DNA of 60,000 nucleotides from Owenia fusiformis (GCA_903813345.2 CAIIXF020000001.1:29565915-29625914); one strand, 5' to 3'. Shown: positions 1 to 11,581, counted from the first letter of the stretch. A program made the numbers and translations. The notes: generated by a model not told the origin, from the sequence alone.

Positions 1-744
1 ATGATGACGACAAGAATTTTGGAGTAGGTTAACCTGTGTACAGAACAAAGCGAGTTAAAATTCATGACAATGCCCTGTAGGTGTGTTAGTTTTGCCTTTT
101 ACTGACGTCAAGGTCCTTGGCCAATGAATATGTCTTCTCATTCTTTGGTCACATGTAAAGAGACAAATGAGAGAGTTGGGAATGTGACCGTGATATAATA
201 ATAATCAAACTTCTTTTCATTAAAGTGCAACCCAAGGCCACCGACTGAAAGACTTTTCACTGATATATTTTCTTGCAGTCATGAACATAACTGTTTTATA
301 TTTATAATATACACCAATCTCGGAATAGAGTCCTGTTTTATGTACATGGATTTTATGTAAACTCAATTTAGATGATAATATTCACAAATACATTGAGCAT
401 TTTCAGAAAATTCTTCAAAAGGTTGAAGTGGTTTAAGAGGTTAAGTTTTTCACAAAAGAGGTTTTCGGAAGAGAGAGAGGGTAGTTTAGAGAATACAACA
501 CCAAGAAAATGCATGCTGGTGGCTCCCAGAGGGTATACACATTTTTCACCAAGTGCTTTTTTCATCTCCAATCAAATTGCAGGATTCGATCACGTGAACA
601 ATCATGGGCACATGCTCTCTCAGTGCTGCGCATGCGCAGAGTTAAATTTGAAATCGTGGGAATGGCGTTTACATCAGTTCAACATCGTCATTTCAAACCT
701 ACGGTAATACTATTGAAGTTACTCGATCCATAGGTAGGTACGAA

Positions 745-1000
745 AAATTTCGAACTGAATGCGTGACATATACGTAATTCGCGTGAAAAGTACGAACGAA
801 ATGCGTATTTTTTTCCCACGTTCTATTTTTCCTGTGTAGACAATCTTTTTTAGAAATTTTTCTACAGAAATATTTTTGTATTTTGTATATTTACCAGGTA
901 AAATGCGTATTTGCGTGACATTTTCTGTCACGCAAAAATAACTGGCGTGACTTCAAATTCTTCAGCAAATGCGTGACAAATACGCAAATTGCGGGACAGT
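745..1000. repeat. Cluster of TGCGTGACA / TACGCA motifs
   Basis: Short related motifs such as AATGCGTGACA, TACGCAAATTGCG, GTCACGCAAA and GGCGTGAC recur in both orientations within about 250 bases. This resembles the subterminal repeats of a DNA transposon end. No matching second end was identified, so the family is open. Confidence 0.4.
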
Positions 1001-1100
1001 TGACAGGCCTGCAAGTGGGCAAGTCAATTATTTTGCAGGGGTGGCATGATACACAGATTTTAATTTTGTATATAGTGAATTCCCAGTGATTGATTTCAGT

Positions 1101-1446
1101 ACAGTAAAACTGTCATAGTGAACACCTCTTTAGTGAAGATCTGTGCCCAGTGACATGCCTCTACTCTATTGAACACCTGTGTATATTATAGTGAACACCG
1201 ATTCCGTCCCAGCCAGTGAGTTCAGTACAGTAAAAATATCCTAATGAACACCTCCCTTTAGTGAAGATCTGTGCCCAGTGAAAACATGCGTCTACTCTAT
1301 TGAACACCTGTGTATAGTGAACACCAATTTCCAGTACAGTAAAACTGTCATAATGAACATCTCTTTAGTGAAATACTGTGCCCAGCGAACATATGAGTAT
1401 ACTCTATTGAACACCTGTGTGTAAGCAAACACCAATTCCCAGCCAG
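1101..1446. repeat. Three-copy tandem repeat, period about 115 bp
   Basis: Three imperfect copies start at ACAGTAAAA near 1101, 1215 and 1335. Each contains TAGTGAACACCTC, CTGTGCCCAG, CTCTATTGAACACCTGTG and AACACC. The copies differ by small indels. The opening ACAGTAAAAC is the end motif of the pogo-like MITEs elsewhere in this window, and the repeat directly precedes one of them, so it is probably an amplified subterminal part of such an element. Confidence 0.7.
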
Positions 1447-1479
1447 TGATTTCAGTAACTTTTAGAGGGGATTGTACCT

Positions 1480-1938
1480 ACAGTAAAATCTGTCTAATCC
1501 AAGGGACCAGCTCAGAGCGTTCGGATAAGGAGGTGTTCACATTTTGAGGTTTTGCATTTGCAAGATTTGGGTTTTTGAAGAAATAGAAAGAAATTCTCAA
1601 TAAATATTATAGTTCTTTTGACTACTTAGCTTTGGCATTAGAGTGACATGAAAATCTGATTCAAATGAATTTAGTCATCCTAGAAAGCCCCACCATGAGT
1701 GAGATCGTTCAAGTTTTTTTCAAATATTTGATCAATTTATGGAACATGTGATATTTTATGTGTTCAGATTAGATAGGTTAATTTTCAAACATGACTGTTC
1801 ACTGTCAAAATTGGGAGATGCTCATATTTCAAGTTTTTTAAACATTTGAGTCAATGGGAGAAAAAACGGGACCAAAAAATGTTCAAATTGGGAGGTGTTT
1901 GGATTAGCCAAGTGTTCAGATATACAGGTTTTACTGTA
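1480..1938. mobile_element. Pogo/Tigger-like MITE, TIR ACAGTAAAATCTGTCTAATCC
   Basis: The left end reads TACAGTAAAATCTGTCTAATC and the right end is its near reverse complement (GGATTAGCC ... ATACAGGTTTTACTGTA). The interior repeats short versions of the end (GATAAGGAGGTGTTCA, GGGAGGTGTTTGGATTAG). Ends of the type CAGTAAAACC...AATCC with TA at the insertion site are typical of pogo-like Tc1/mariner elements. There is no coding capacity. The family assignment rests only on the ends. Confidence 0.6.
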
Positions 1939-2601
1939 CTACAATTGTTTTCAATCTTTTGGAGGAAAGTGTACATCATTCCAGAGAAATGACAGATGCA
2001 TTGTATATACAGTGATCGCCTACTATTAAAAGTGCGTGATCAAAGACTCGACAAGATGCGCAAAATTCAAATATTTTGTAACGGTTACTTTTAAAAGATT
2101 TATTTGTGTTTATATTACAGGCTACTGGTAATTCAATTAGGTTTTGTAGGCACAAGAACACCCATATGCTTTGAGAAATATATATTAGTTTGACCATTTT
2201 TCGTATATGTTATTGATTTTACAATTTAAAGATATAAATGCGATACAATATGTGTTATTTTATTTAAAAAGCTTGAAAATATCAAAAACAATAGAACATT
2301 TTTACCTCTTTAATTTTTTATACTTAGGTAGGGTCTTGGACTTCCATTTGACCATGATGAAATTCACGTTTCCCCTTCAATAACATGGAATAAATATTTT
2401 AACACAGAAACGAATGGATCAGCCAATAGCGTGAGTTTCAGCAAACCATACACCCATATCTATATGCTTTTCAAGAGAAGAAAATGGGGATCTCGCAAAA
2501 TGTATGTCCAAACTGATTCAGTCAATTAAATGGTCACTGTGTGTGTGTCCATTTTGTTTTTCTGCCTAGATTTGAATACATTACCATTAAATGATATATA
2601 C

Positions 2602-2690
2602 ACTGAACCTCTAGAACCTGCTAAGTGAAACACCTCTTGAAGCGTAACACCTTACAAGTGGAACCGTTTTTTAAGTTCCATTTTAGTCCA
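2602..2690. repeat. Fragment of pogo-like AAGTGGAACACC repeat
   Basis: Phrases such as CTAAGTGAAACACCTC, GTAACACC and CAAGTGGAACC recur at short spacing, as in the complete pogo-like MITEs near 20.6, 40.7 and 55.7 kb. No pair of ends is seen, so this is a fragment. Confidence 0.45.
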
Positions 2691-3843
2691 TTTATTTTAC
2701 GCCTCTGATCCCAAGGTATGAGAACTATACACCTTGGCATCCAAGATGATTGTCGAATTGTAATGTAATTGTAATTGTAATAAAATATAAAATCTGAATT
2801 GTACATTATCTATTTCATTGGGGAGTTAAATCATTCTTTTGCAGCAAGGTATCAATAAGTAATGTAATGACGTAATAACCTTCAGTAGATGCCAGTAGTC
2901 AGTTCCCAGTTTCACCACGAGGTGGCTAACTTGGGTCATATATAAATGACAGGTATAAGGGAAAACTCCTCTAAGGTAGTCAATATTCAGTAGATTTATT
3001 GATCAATTTTCAACTAAGGTCTATAAGTGATTAGCTTGAGAATTTTAGAATTGTATGTAATCGAATGCAAAATAAACGACCAGTGAGCGTTTTTAGAGAA
3101 ACTCTACAAAATGTGAAATAAATACCATGCTATTATCTCTAATGACAGAGTTATGTGGATCGATGGGACCGAGTAAAAGTTCCAGTTTAGGCTTTGCTCA
3201 GAGGGGTATCATCTCAGATTAACTGGTGGACACTATTGGAGAATGAGAGTCTATTGTAATTTCAGAATCATTTATTGTCATTTCATTACTAATTGATATT
3301 CTCGTTCTATTGCAATTTCATTGGTAATTTTATTTGATTTTTTAGCAGTTGTTGAATCAGAGATTCTGGATGATTTCATTCGATTATTGTCAATCACTGA
3401 AATTGTCATGAATTCATCACTTTCTACAAGTATGTGTTTATTTATTGATTTCACTTCATTTGGTATTATTCCAGAGAAATTTCTTGTTATCATTCTAGAT
3501 TTGCCTCTATTTTCAGTAATCTTTCTCATCTTCATCTCTTCTTCTTCATGATGTTCTACAAGGTGGTTTATAATGATTTGAAATTTAGGAGTTCGTAATG
3601 AAGGACAGTAAAATCATGTAAACCCAACCACTCTGAAATGCAAAGAACATATCATTAGAATCCACATGGTAAAATCACCCACTTGGCTGATCATAAATTG
3701 TTTTCATAACATCCTTCTTACTCGATACTGAAGGGGAGTTGGAACGTCTGATATGCATGTAATGTTAAGTATTATGTATATTAACCATAAGCATGTTGGT
3801 TTTGTGGTTTTGGTAATCTAAAAACAGAAAATTTGGTGAAATA

Positions 3844-4899
3844 CAGGGTGTTCCATATGTTTTAGGAATGATGCTGTGTTTTATTGGTTTTCTTTTCAAT
3901 CTAACTGAATTTTTGACACAATGTTTCCAAACATGTTTTGAATAAGTTGGTAAAGTTTCATATCGTGAAGTTCAGTAGTCTTAATAATATGGTTGCTATA
4001 GTAACCTAGGGGTAGGGTAGGTGGAGCAGGTGTAACAACGCGCAAAATATATGAAATATTTGTAAAAATAGTTTTTTTGTAAGAAGCGTGATTAAGTATT
4101 AGGTTGTCAGAGTTGGATCAAACTTGTCAGTAATTAAACAAAAATGAAGGTGGATTCCAAGAAAGTAAAAGAATGTCATCACTTTTGATAACATCACAAT
4201 ATAAACACCTGTCATGTCATGAGTCACATAGGAGAATAAACACAGGTCATTTTGGACGAGCGACCATCTTGAAAAGTGAAAAAGTCATTAGCAAAGGAAA
4301 CCTTCGACTTAGGAAACGCACTACAATCTGTGACAAGACATGTGTGAATAACAGTTTTCTGCAGCAGACACAATTAAACTCCTAACGAATGCACATGGGG
4401 ACTCAATGATGGTAACCTCTAGAGTGTATGAGTGGTACAAGCGGTTCAAATCTGAAAGGGGAACAGAGACCGATAATCCAAAATGTGGGCATCCGAGAAC
4501 AGTGAGAGCCCTAACTAATGTGGATGGGATGGATGCTGAAATAATGATTATGGCTAATAAAGGGTGTGATAACATTTATAATTTCCAGGAATCCACCTTT
4601 ATTCTTTTTAATTTTCAACAAGTATGATGCGACTATGACAAATTAATACTTTGAACACTTTATACAAAAACTACTATTTTTACAAAAATGTCATGTTTTG
4701 CCTGTTGTTACACCTGCTCCACCTACCCTACCCCTAGGTCACTATAGCAACTATATTATTCAGTCTACTGAGTTTTATGATATGAAACTTTTCCAACTTA
4801 TTCACAACATATTTGGACACATTTTGTTAAAAAATCAGCTAGATTGAAAAGAAAACCAATAAAATACAGCATCATTTCTGAAACATATGGAACACCCTG
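3844..4899 (+). mobile_element. Mariner-like transposon with about 205-bp inverted ends, decayed
   Basis: The left end CAGGGTGTTCCATATGTTT and the right end ...ATATGGAACACCCTG are inverted copies. Similarity continues inward for about 205 bases at roughly 88% identity by eye, through a shared block CCTAGGGGTAGGGTAGGTGG. TA flanks both ends (3842-3843 and 4900-4901), the usual Tc1/mariner target duplication. At 1056 bp it is shorter than a typical full mariner of about 1.3 kb, and its coding part is a fragment. The long TIR suggests an internally deleted, MITE-like derivative. Confidence 0.85.
4320..4627 (+). pseudogene. Mariner transposase N-terminal fragment (broken)
   Basis: From 4364 the frame gives ADTIKLLTNAHGD, then SRVYEWYKRFK, then GTETDNPKCGHPRT. 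This is the second half of the mariner paired helix-turn-helix DNA-binding region, whose hallmarks are a [VF]-[YF]-E-W-[YFH]-K-R-F block followed by an acidic-PxxGxP stretch. Just upstream, CVNNSF reads in another frame, so a frameshift lies near 4360. The catalytic DD[DE] domain is absent before the right TIR. It is a remnant inside the 3844-4899 element and cannot encode an active transposase. Confidence 0.8.
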
Positions 4900-5662
4900 T
4901 ATACATTTTCATTCGGCGGGTTTTTTGATATTGCTTCATTTATTAACTCAGTTCAGGTATTTCGGTTGAACCAATCACCGAATCCTGTTACCAAATGAAT
5001 CTTGAGTCTCTTATACAGCATATGGAATACCATCTGTAGGTAAAATGTCATTAAGGTGGTAAAGAAAAGAGAAACAAACATACCTTTCCTCCGACATTTC
5101 GAATTTTGCGCATCTTGTCGAGTCTTTGATCACGCACTTTTAATAGTAGGCGATCACTATACATACAGTGAGGTGACACACTGTTATGGGAACTGGTCAT
5201 ATCAGATGTTCCCACGCTTTTCATCCAGAAGAGGTCATTTCCCAGGATTATAGATGAACCCTTGGCCAATCAATGATATAGTTTACATAAGAGAAGTATG
5301 ACTGTATGAATTCTGGGATATTCCTGTTTTGTTGAGACAGGTGAGAATAAAATTAACCCTTTGCAAATTTGATCAATACTGCCTCCAATCATCCAATACT
5401 TGGCTCAGTTAAAATAGTTGATTTATATTTGAATTCGATAATAACATTTAAAAATTAAATGTGTAGTAGTAATACTTTAGTACCTCTTATTAATTAATGT
5501 ATAATATTACAACATACATAATGATGTAGGCAATTTGTTTCATAAAAATCTAAAAGTAAAATTCATAATTTAAATTTACCCTCTGGGAGCCCGAAAATTT
5601 TAGAAAATGCATTTTCTTGGTGATGTATTTTCTAAACTACCGAGAGAGAGGGAGTTTTTTAC

Positions 5663-7865
5663 TAATGGTATTTACAAGAAAGTTAATTTCATAAGAGAGA
5701 GCCATTTACTCAAGAAAAGTAGTAAAAGATCAACTTAATAGTTGGTTAACATTATTTACAATTCCATTTAATTGTGTGTTGAAGCCTCTATAAATGAACT
5801 GAATGCAGAATACAAAGAACATAAAAACACATAAATTATTTCAGACTTGGTTGTGGTGATAGAGCCTGATAACTTGGTCATTAAATAAAACTGTAATGGA
5901 TATATGTACATCTGCAAGACTATTGTTTTATGGCTTCATAATTATTCCCCTCTGGTTATGTCTGACATGGGGACCTGTCATTTCATTTCTATGGCACTAT
6001 TAATATACTTTGAGAACATTTGATTAGTTGAGTTCTACTGATGTTTACTTTTTATAGTTTTTTACCCCTTTCACTACAAATGACATATTGGCAATTCCCA
6101 GCTTATTTGGCTTGTTTACAAAACCAAGACTGATTAAAATGTATATAGTTGAATATAAACATGCTTGAAGTTTGTTGAAAGTCACTTCAACTTGAGCACA
6201 TTTAAAAGTTAACTACATTTCTATTAAATATCATAAAGGGAGAGTGACACATTCAATGCTAATTTGATAAATTTTAATTGAACTTTATTTTAATGTGATT
6301 TATTTTAAATTATTTTTCAAGTATGCCTGACATGTAGCATTTACAGTGTAACAGCTTGGCTAGGTACCTGTCCCCTTTATAATGAACATTATGGACCGGA
6401 TTGTACGTTGATTGAAAAAAAGTTGTCCCCTTGTATGTCAATAAGTTGTATTAGTTTATTTATTTCATATTGAATGTACAATTTGTTATTCAAATGACAA
6501 ATCAACATCAAGGCTGGCAGTTGAATTCAACGAAACTAACATGTGTATTATGGTAGATTTGGTCAGTTTTGAAACAACCCCTAACTGTTATTTAGTCTAA
6601 TATACATTACCTCTGTAATTTGTGCTCCTGCGGAAATTCTCAAAGTGTTGCATTACAGAACTGGGAGCCAATTTATAAAAGAGCAAAGCCAAAGAAAGGT
6701 GCAAATTACTGATTTTTCAAACAAGGATTCATTAAATTAAAGGAATTCTGAGAAGAAAAATGCTTCTTACAAGGGGTAAGAATCTGTATTGCATGAAATT
6801 ATATTACTGTAATATTTTAAGATATCATGTCAATTAAAACAGTAATTTTGTAACCAGTGGTAAAAATATCATATTTTTGGCTTTTCACAAACTATCAAAT
6901 ACAGCTTTTAAACCATGAGAGTGCTGTGTATGCATGCTGGTGCAGATATATCCATTTGTGGATAAAAATCATATCACTCTTAAATCATAGGATATCCTCG
7001 ATATAATCTATGATTAATTCAACATTAGTAACAGCATTGATGATACAAATGATATGTGTTGCAATCATATGATTGTTTCCTAGTGAGTGGCATGAGAAAT
7101 TCAATTTACAAAAATGTTGCATGCACATTTCATAATTCTTAAAAGGTGATTTTTACTTAAAAAGGCTCATTTGTATTGATCCACATGTATCAGTATTGAT
7201 GGTGCAATTTTGAGGTTGTTTTCTATCACCAGTGAGTTGTGCAAGGCATTTGTAACAAAATGTCACATTCTTGTTGGAGTTTTTATACCATTGTTAGATA
7301 GAGAATAAGCCATCCCTTTCGTATGCTATAAGCATTAAACCTGTAGTATTGAGGTATCTGTTGAAAAAGTTGTTCTAGCACTTATTGGGGCACTTATAAT
7401 CAAACAGCATAGAAACAGACCTAACATTAAATATTACTGACATGTATCCTTAGAGAAAGCAGCAGTATTATATCAAAAATAAATTCCACCTCAAATTCTC
7501 TTAGAAATTGACTGTCTCACAATGAGGTTTGAGTATTTTAATGCATTTATTCCAGGTACATGCATTGTCAACTGAGCAGAAACATTATTTTACAATGCAT
7601 TATGGTTTCATAATGAACTGAGCAGTGTTCTTATTGGTATAAGAGTGACACCATCACAGTGCATTATGGTTTTATAAAGAACTGGACAATGTCATTTTTA
7701 TAAAGAAGCAATGGTGTATTTGAATTGCAACTATGAAGAGCCCTGTTTCATTCTTTATTGGATTTAAAGAGGAAAACTTCAGTTAATGGATACACCCGGG
7801 TGTCTTATGTAACATGTGAAATGCCTACCAGATAACAAACAGCCAATCAGCTGTTAGCAGGTTAG
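5663..7865. other. Gene-free AT-rich region
   Basis: About 2.2 kb between the nested repeats and the two-gene transposon. No protein-like frame, clear repeat pair or RNA gene was seen. It may be intergenic or part of a long 5' intron of the FAM110 gene, whose first exon was not found. Confidence 0.5.
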
Positions 7866-8074
7866 CAGGGGATGTGGCTTAGCAGTAATGGGTTATTTAT
7901 AAACACAAGCACATGGCATTTTGTTGCTATGATTCATTCATTTATATTTATATATCCTAATTTCCCAAACATCATTGATTATTAAACAATTCATTGTAGA
8001 TATTTAGGTTATAATTGTTCATCAATTATATCTAGTATATTGTTTTCATTTCTGCAAAGTTTGGTGTATAGTCA

Positions 8075-8674
8075 TTAATCCCATAGATGTCCCATATAAT
8101 CAATTCCTCCAGGATTGGGGAGCCATCCACGCACAAGTCTTACTATACAATCTGGCATGATGTCTCTTCTGTGTCCATGATATACATATAAGTTTCTCCT
8201 CGCATCCGTCTGCAGTGCCAATTGTTTTTTTGAAACATATCGAGGGTGCCTCCATGCACCTCTATGTTGCAGCATCACCCAGAATTTTTTGTAACATTTT
8301 TTTCTAGCTGTTGAATTCCTTTCATGAGGCTCACTGGTTTCTGTTTGCCACCACAACTGTCTAAACTGTTCTGATGTGCAACACGGGGCACAAAAACAAT
8401 GTGGGCATTCATCAGTACCCAATACTGGTGGAAATATCGGAGGGCCCAATGGATCATTATCGTCACTGTCTACATCCATGTCAGTTTTAGTCTCGACTGG
8501 TTGGCTTGATTGTTCACTATTTTCACTTTCCAAATGTTGCTTCAAATCTTCAATACCAGCTTCTTTCACAGTGATGCCACAATGCTCTAAAAATGTTCGT
8601 ATTGCAAGTTCTTCTGTTTCATCAGTCCATATGGCAAATATATAACGTTTTGCAGACATTTTTGCATGGAACAA
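8075..8674 (-). CDS. Cys-rich protein resembling the P2X7 C-terminal domain, transposon-borne
   Basis: A 199-aa uninterrupted frame. Residues 1-50 are a mixed charged region. Residues 51-85 are acidic and Ser-rich (DMDVDSDDND). From residue 89 comes ECPHCFCAPCC (Cys 90, 93, 95, 98, 99), a likely metal-binding cluster. Residues 123-145 are basic and aromatic (ARKKCYKKFWVML...AW). The end, IMPDCIVRLVRGWLPNPGG then YMGHLWD, resembles the tail of the vertebrate P2X7 receptor ballast domain, which also ends with a Cys-rich, ILPSC..W.IR..FP...GQYSGF-like pattern. There is no receptor channel domain. Many invertebrate genomes carry repetitive free-standing proteins of this type. Its position, divergent from a transposase within shared ends, suggests a transposon accessory protein; its function is unknown. 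A second in-frame Met at residue 6 could be the true start. Confidence 0.7.
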   Translation of the reverse strand: MFHAKMSAKRYIFAIWTDETEELAIRTFLEHCGITVKEAGIEDLKQHLESENSEQSSQPVETKTDMDVDSDDNDPLGPPIFPPVLGTDECPHCFCAPCCTSEQFRQLWWQTETSEPHERNSTARKKCYKKFWVMLQHRGAWRHPRYVSKKQLALQTDARRNLYVYHGHRRDIMPDCIVRLVRGWLPNPGGIDYMGHLWD

Positions 8675-9736
8675 AAAATGATTATAAGTAATTGTTTATA
8701 TGCTGGTTCTGATAAGAGTTTTGAATATACTGTTTATAGATAGTGGGGATGGTCACATGAGATTCTACTTCTAATACAAGTCAAGCTAAGTTCAAAATAC
8801 CATATTCATTCTATCAAAATACTTGCACACTTTTCAGGATAATGCAAACCAGCAAAAATAAGTAGTTTGGGCACATTTTGGAACACTTATGGTAATTCAT
8901 TAGAAATTGCTAAAAGAGCAGTGGTAGGTAAATGGGACCTTATGGCTATGTGTTGACAGACTTATGAAGACATTTCACAAGTGTGTATCAAATTAAAGTT
9001 AGATTATCATCATTCAAAGTCTTTTTCAATGGCAGATCCCTTGATCTTTTCGTGTCTGTTCCATGGATCTGTAATCTTCATCCCATAATCAGACCATTAC
9101 TTGTAGATTTAGACCAGCATGATCACTTGTAATGTTCTGGATAGCTACCTCCTATGGATCATCATTATCTAACCGAGGGTGTACCACTTAGTACTCCACT
9201 TGATTAGCTACACTATAAGCTATAATAATTAATATAATAGACCATATAAATTCACATTACTCTATATCAATAAGGCACACAAATGAAAGTTGACATTTTT
9301 ACTAGCCATGGATGAACACATTCTGATGACCCCTTGGATTTGCCTCAAGTCTCTGGTCACCCCCCCCCCCCCAGGATCACCCAAACTTAATAGTAAACTA
9401 TAAGATCTGACAACATGAGTAAGGAATGATGCAAGCTGGATGACAATAACTTGTTTGACATTGCTTAGTTACCAAATGGTGCGAAAGTAAGATCATTCTT
9501 GCATAAAAATGAAATGACTAAGTTAATATTTAGTTCCATGTACAAAAGTTACTTTCCTGTGTACATTTACAATTTCACCAGATCATTGGTAAAACTGAAG
9601 AGAAGAAATCTTATCAAATGACACATCCCTGAGAACAAATCTGTCAAAACTCAAAAACCAAAACCAAGCACTTTATCAGTGATTTTCTCCTGAATAAGAC
9701 ATATCAATAAGCATATAAGCAAAACTATCAAAGAAA

Positions 9737-11350
9737 ATGAGTGAAGAAAAGAAATTCTCTAATAAGGGGTTGACCTTTCAACTCTATCTGAGAGGAAATG
9801 AAGTAAGAAAAAATGAAGTTCTTAGAAAAATGAGATTCCTCAAGGAAAAATCGCTTTCTAAAAAGTTGTCAAATAACACTGACGTAATTGAAGAGGCCCT
9901 TGATTTTTGGATTAAAAATCATTCAAGAGAAACTGAAATGGCACAATCAGCATCGCAATTGGTCATCAATCAGGACTTTGTACCACTTCAACCATTTTCC
10001 TCTGTTTCTAAGGATGACACAAACGAATTGATGTTTTTAACAACAACAAGTGCCATAAACCTTCTTGTAGCACAATCGAGTCATCACCAAGAACTATGTA
10101 ACTCCACTCTTCAATGGGAGAACAGTACAATGCATGGGCACGTCGCCATTGCTAATCTTAGATGTGAGCATGGACATAATATAAGATGGACTTCATCCCC
10201 ATACATGGCAAATGCTCATTTTCTTGTTAATTATAGAGTGTTCCATGGTTATATTACATCTGGGATGATACCTTCAAAGTATGAACGATTCTCTGAAGGT
10301 GCTAACATTGGCACCATGTCCCAAAGCTATTTGGACAATCTTACAAAGGAGTTCGCCAATATAATTAAATCTTTGAAAAATGAATCATCTGAGAACGCTG
10401 TCCAGTTGGAAATTGGGATGTATCCAAACTAAGAAGAAGGAATTACCATCATGACAGATGCTAGACACGGTTGCAGAAAGAACGCTAAAGACTGTGATAT
10501 AGTTTGCATTGGTGAAAAAACTCATCAAGTCTTGCATTCAATCCATGTTACAAAGAGAGATGATCCCTGTTCACAGCGACATGAAACATTCGGCACACGC
10601 AGAATGTATGATGATTTTGAGAGGCAAAATGTGTCTATTGGTACACACGTTCACGATTGTAATGGTGCTGTGAACTGCCTTGTGAGAGATACTCAGATAT
10701 TTACGGACAACCAAAATGACTCATGGCACGCCTGCATTGCTTTGAAGAAGCAAATTCAAAATGTTGCATCAGGGCCCAAGTATAAGCATGGTCAATCATG
10801 GCATGCTCAACTGGAAGATAAACCAGAAGCAATAAGGAAATTTGCTTATACAGCCATGAAAAATTGTGGCGAGAATGCAGAAACATTGAGAAACATGCTG
10901 GCAAATATGACTGAACATTTCCAAAATAATCATCAAAACTGTTTTGATCAATCTCGCTGTCGACTAGATCCAAACTATGAACCAAGTACAATTGTTGTGA
11001 GAAACGATGTTGCTATTCGACTATTAAATGATACAATTAAAAAAAGCACAATCTATAAAAATGCACATAATTACACAAAGGCGCTTTCAACAGCATATGT
11101 TGAAAGTTTTAACAATACACTAAACATGTTCCAGGATAAACGGATTTACTTTCAAGATATTCAATATGAAATGAGGACAAATTTAGCTGTATTATACTGG
11201 AATGAGAATGTGGACAGGGCTTATACAAGCTTGTTCGAATCAGAAGCCCCAGACATTCCCTTCAAGCACCCCAAAAAAGTTCTAACAAAACCAACATATT
11301 CCTTCAGAGAAAACATTTGGGAAAAACTGATTGAATCAGTTTATACCTAG
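9737..11350 (+). pseudogene. DDE-type transposase-like gene interrupted by one in-frame stop
   Basis: Two frames, 9737-10432 and 10451-11350, lie in the same phase and are separated only by a TAA at 10430-10432. Together they span about 537 residues. The N-terminal part has a basic region, then CEHGHNIRW and a MIPSKYERFSEGANIG block. The C-terminal part holds TDARHGCRKNAKD (Asp 241), HVHDCNGAVN (Asp 307), NQNDSWH, a Cys/His-rich NNHQNC..SRCRLDPNY segment and TAYVESFNN (Glu 456), consistent with a DDE catalytic core. The last conserved block is WNENVDRAYTS. This layout matches a widespread invertebrate transposase family that I recognise by pattern but cannot name with certainty. Apart from the stop no frameshift is visible, so inactivation looks recent. 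Readthrough or a sequencing error is also possible. Confidence 0.75.
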
Positions 11351-11581
11351 AACCAAAGGATCATATACAACATTGAATCAAAACATATTTTGGATTTTTA
11401 TATATTTGGATATTCATCTTCAGTTCTGGATTACTTGAATAATGGTCATGAACTGGTAAGTAGGCACATTTTGTCTATCACTTCATAACAGAACCACATG
11501 CTTTTGTTTACTTGTCATGACCTTTGACCTGAGAGCATAACATATTATTGGTCAAGTTCAAATTAAAGCCACATCCCACTG

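Larger units (their letters stand above)
2011..5158. mobile_element. About 3.1-kb element bounded by a perfect 58-bp inverted repeat
   Basis: Bases 2011-2068 (AGTGATCGCCTACTATTAAA...) are exactly the reverse complement of 5101-5158. The interior holds a decayed mariner (3844-4899), a pogo-like patch near 2602-2690 and AT-rich DNA with no intact gene. The arms are identical although the TIRs of the nested mariner are roughly 12% diverged. The pair may be the ends of one non-autonomous element, or two facing solo copies. Bases just outside (TATAC / TATAC) hint at TA-type insertion, but this is not decisive. Confidence 0.6.
471..5662. repeat. Outer inverted-repeat pair of a nested repeat block
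   Basis: A block near 471-535 (AGAGAGAGGGTAGTTTAGA..., ending CTCCCAGAGGGTA) recurs reverse-complemented near 5578-5662. The arms resemble each other over about 60-70 bases, with a small internal gap and several mismatches. They enclose the better conserved inverted repeats at 2011/5158 and the mariner at 3844-4899. This could be the relic of an old long element, or two separate insertions facing each other. No target duplication was recognised. Confidence 0.45.
7866..11581. mobile_element. Two-gene DNA transposon (transposase plus Cys-rich partner)
   Basis: A 3.7-kb unit with two divergent reading frames: a Cys-rich protein on the minus strand (8075-8674) and a transposase-like frame on the plus strand (9737-11350, one internal stop). 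The probable ends are CAGGGGATGTGGCTT at 7866 and AAGCCACATCCCACTG ending at 11581, inverted copies of each other apart from one base gap. The longer flanks do not match, so the TIR is only about 16 bp, and no target duplication is obvious. The about 1-kb spacer at 8675-9736 would hold both promoters. It also contains a C12 run near 9361. The superfamily (Kolobok- or ISL2EU-like) is not settled. Confidence 0.65.

Noticed and set aside
3278-3535. 85-codon minus-strand frame rich in Ser, Asn and Ile
   Set aside because: It lies inside repeat-derived DNA, resembles no family and has no splice or start context. Probably chance.
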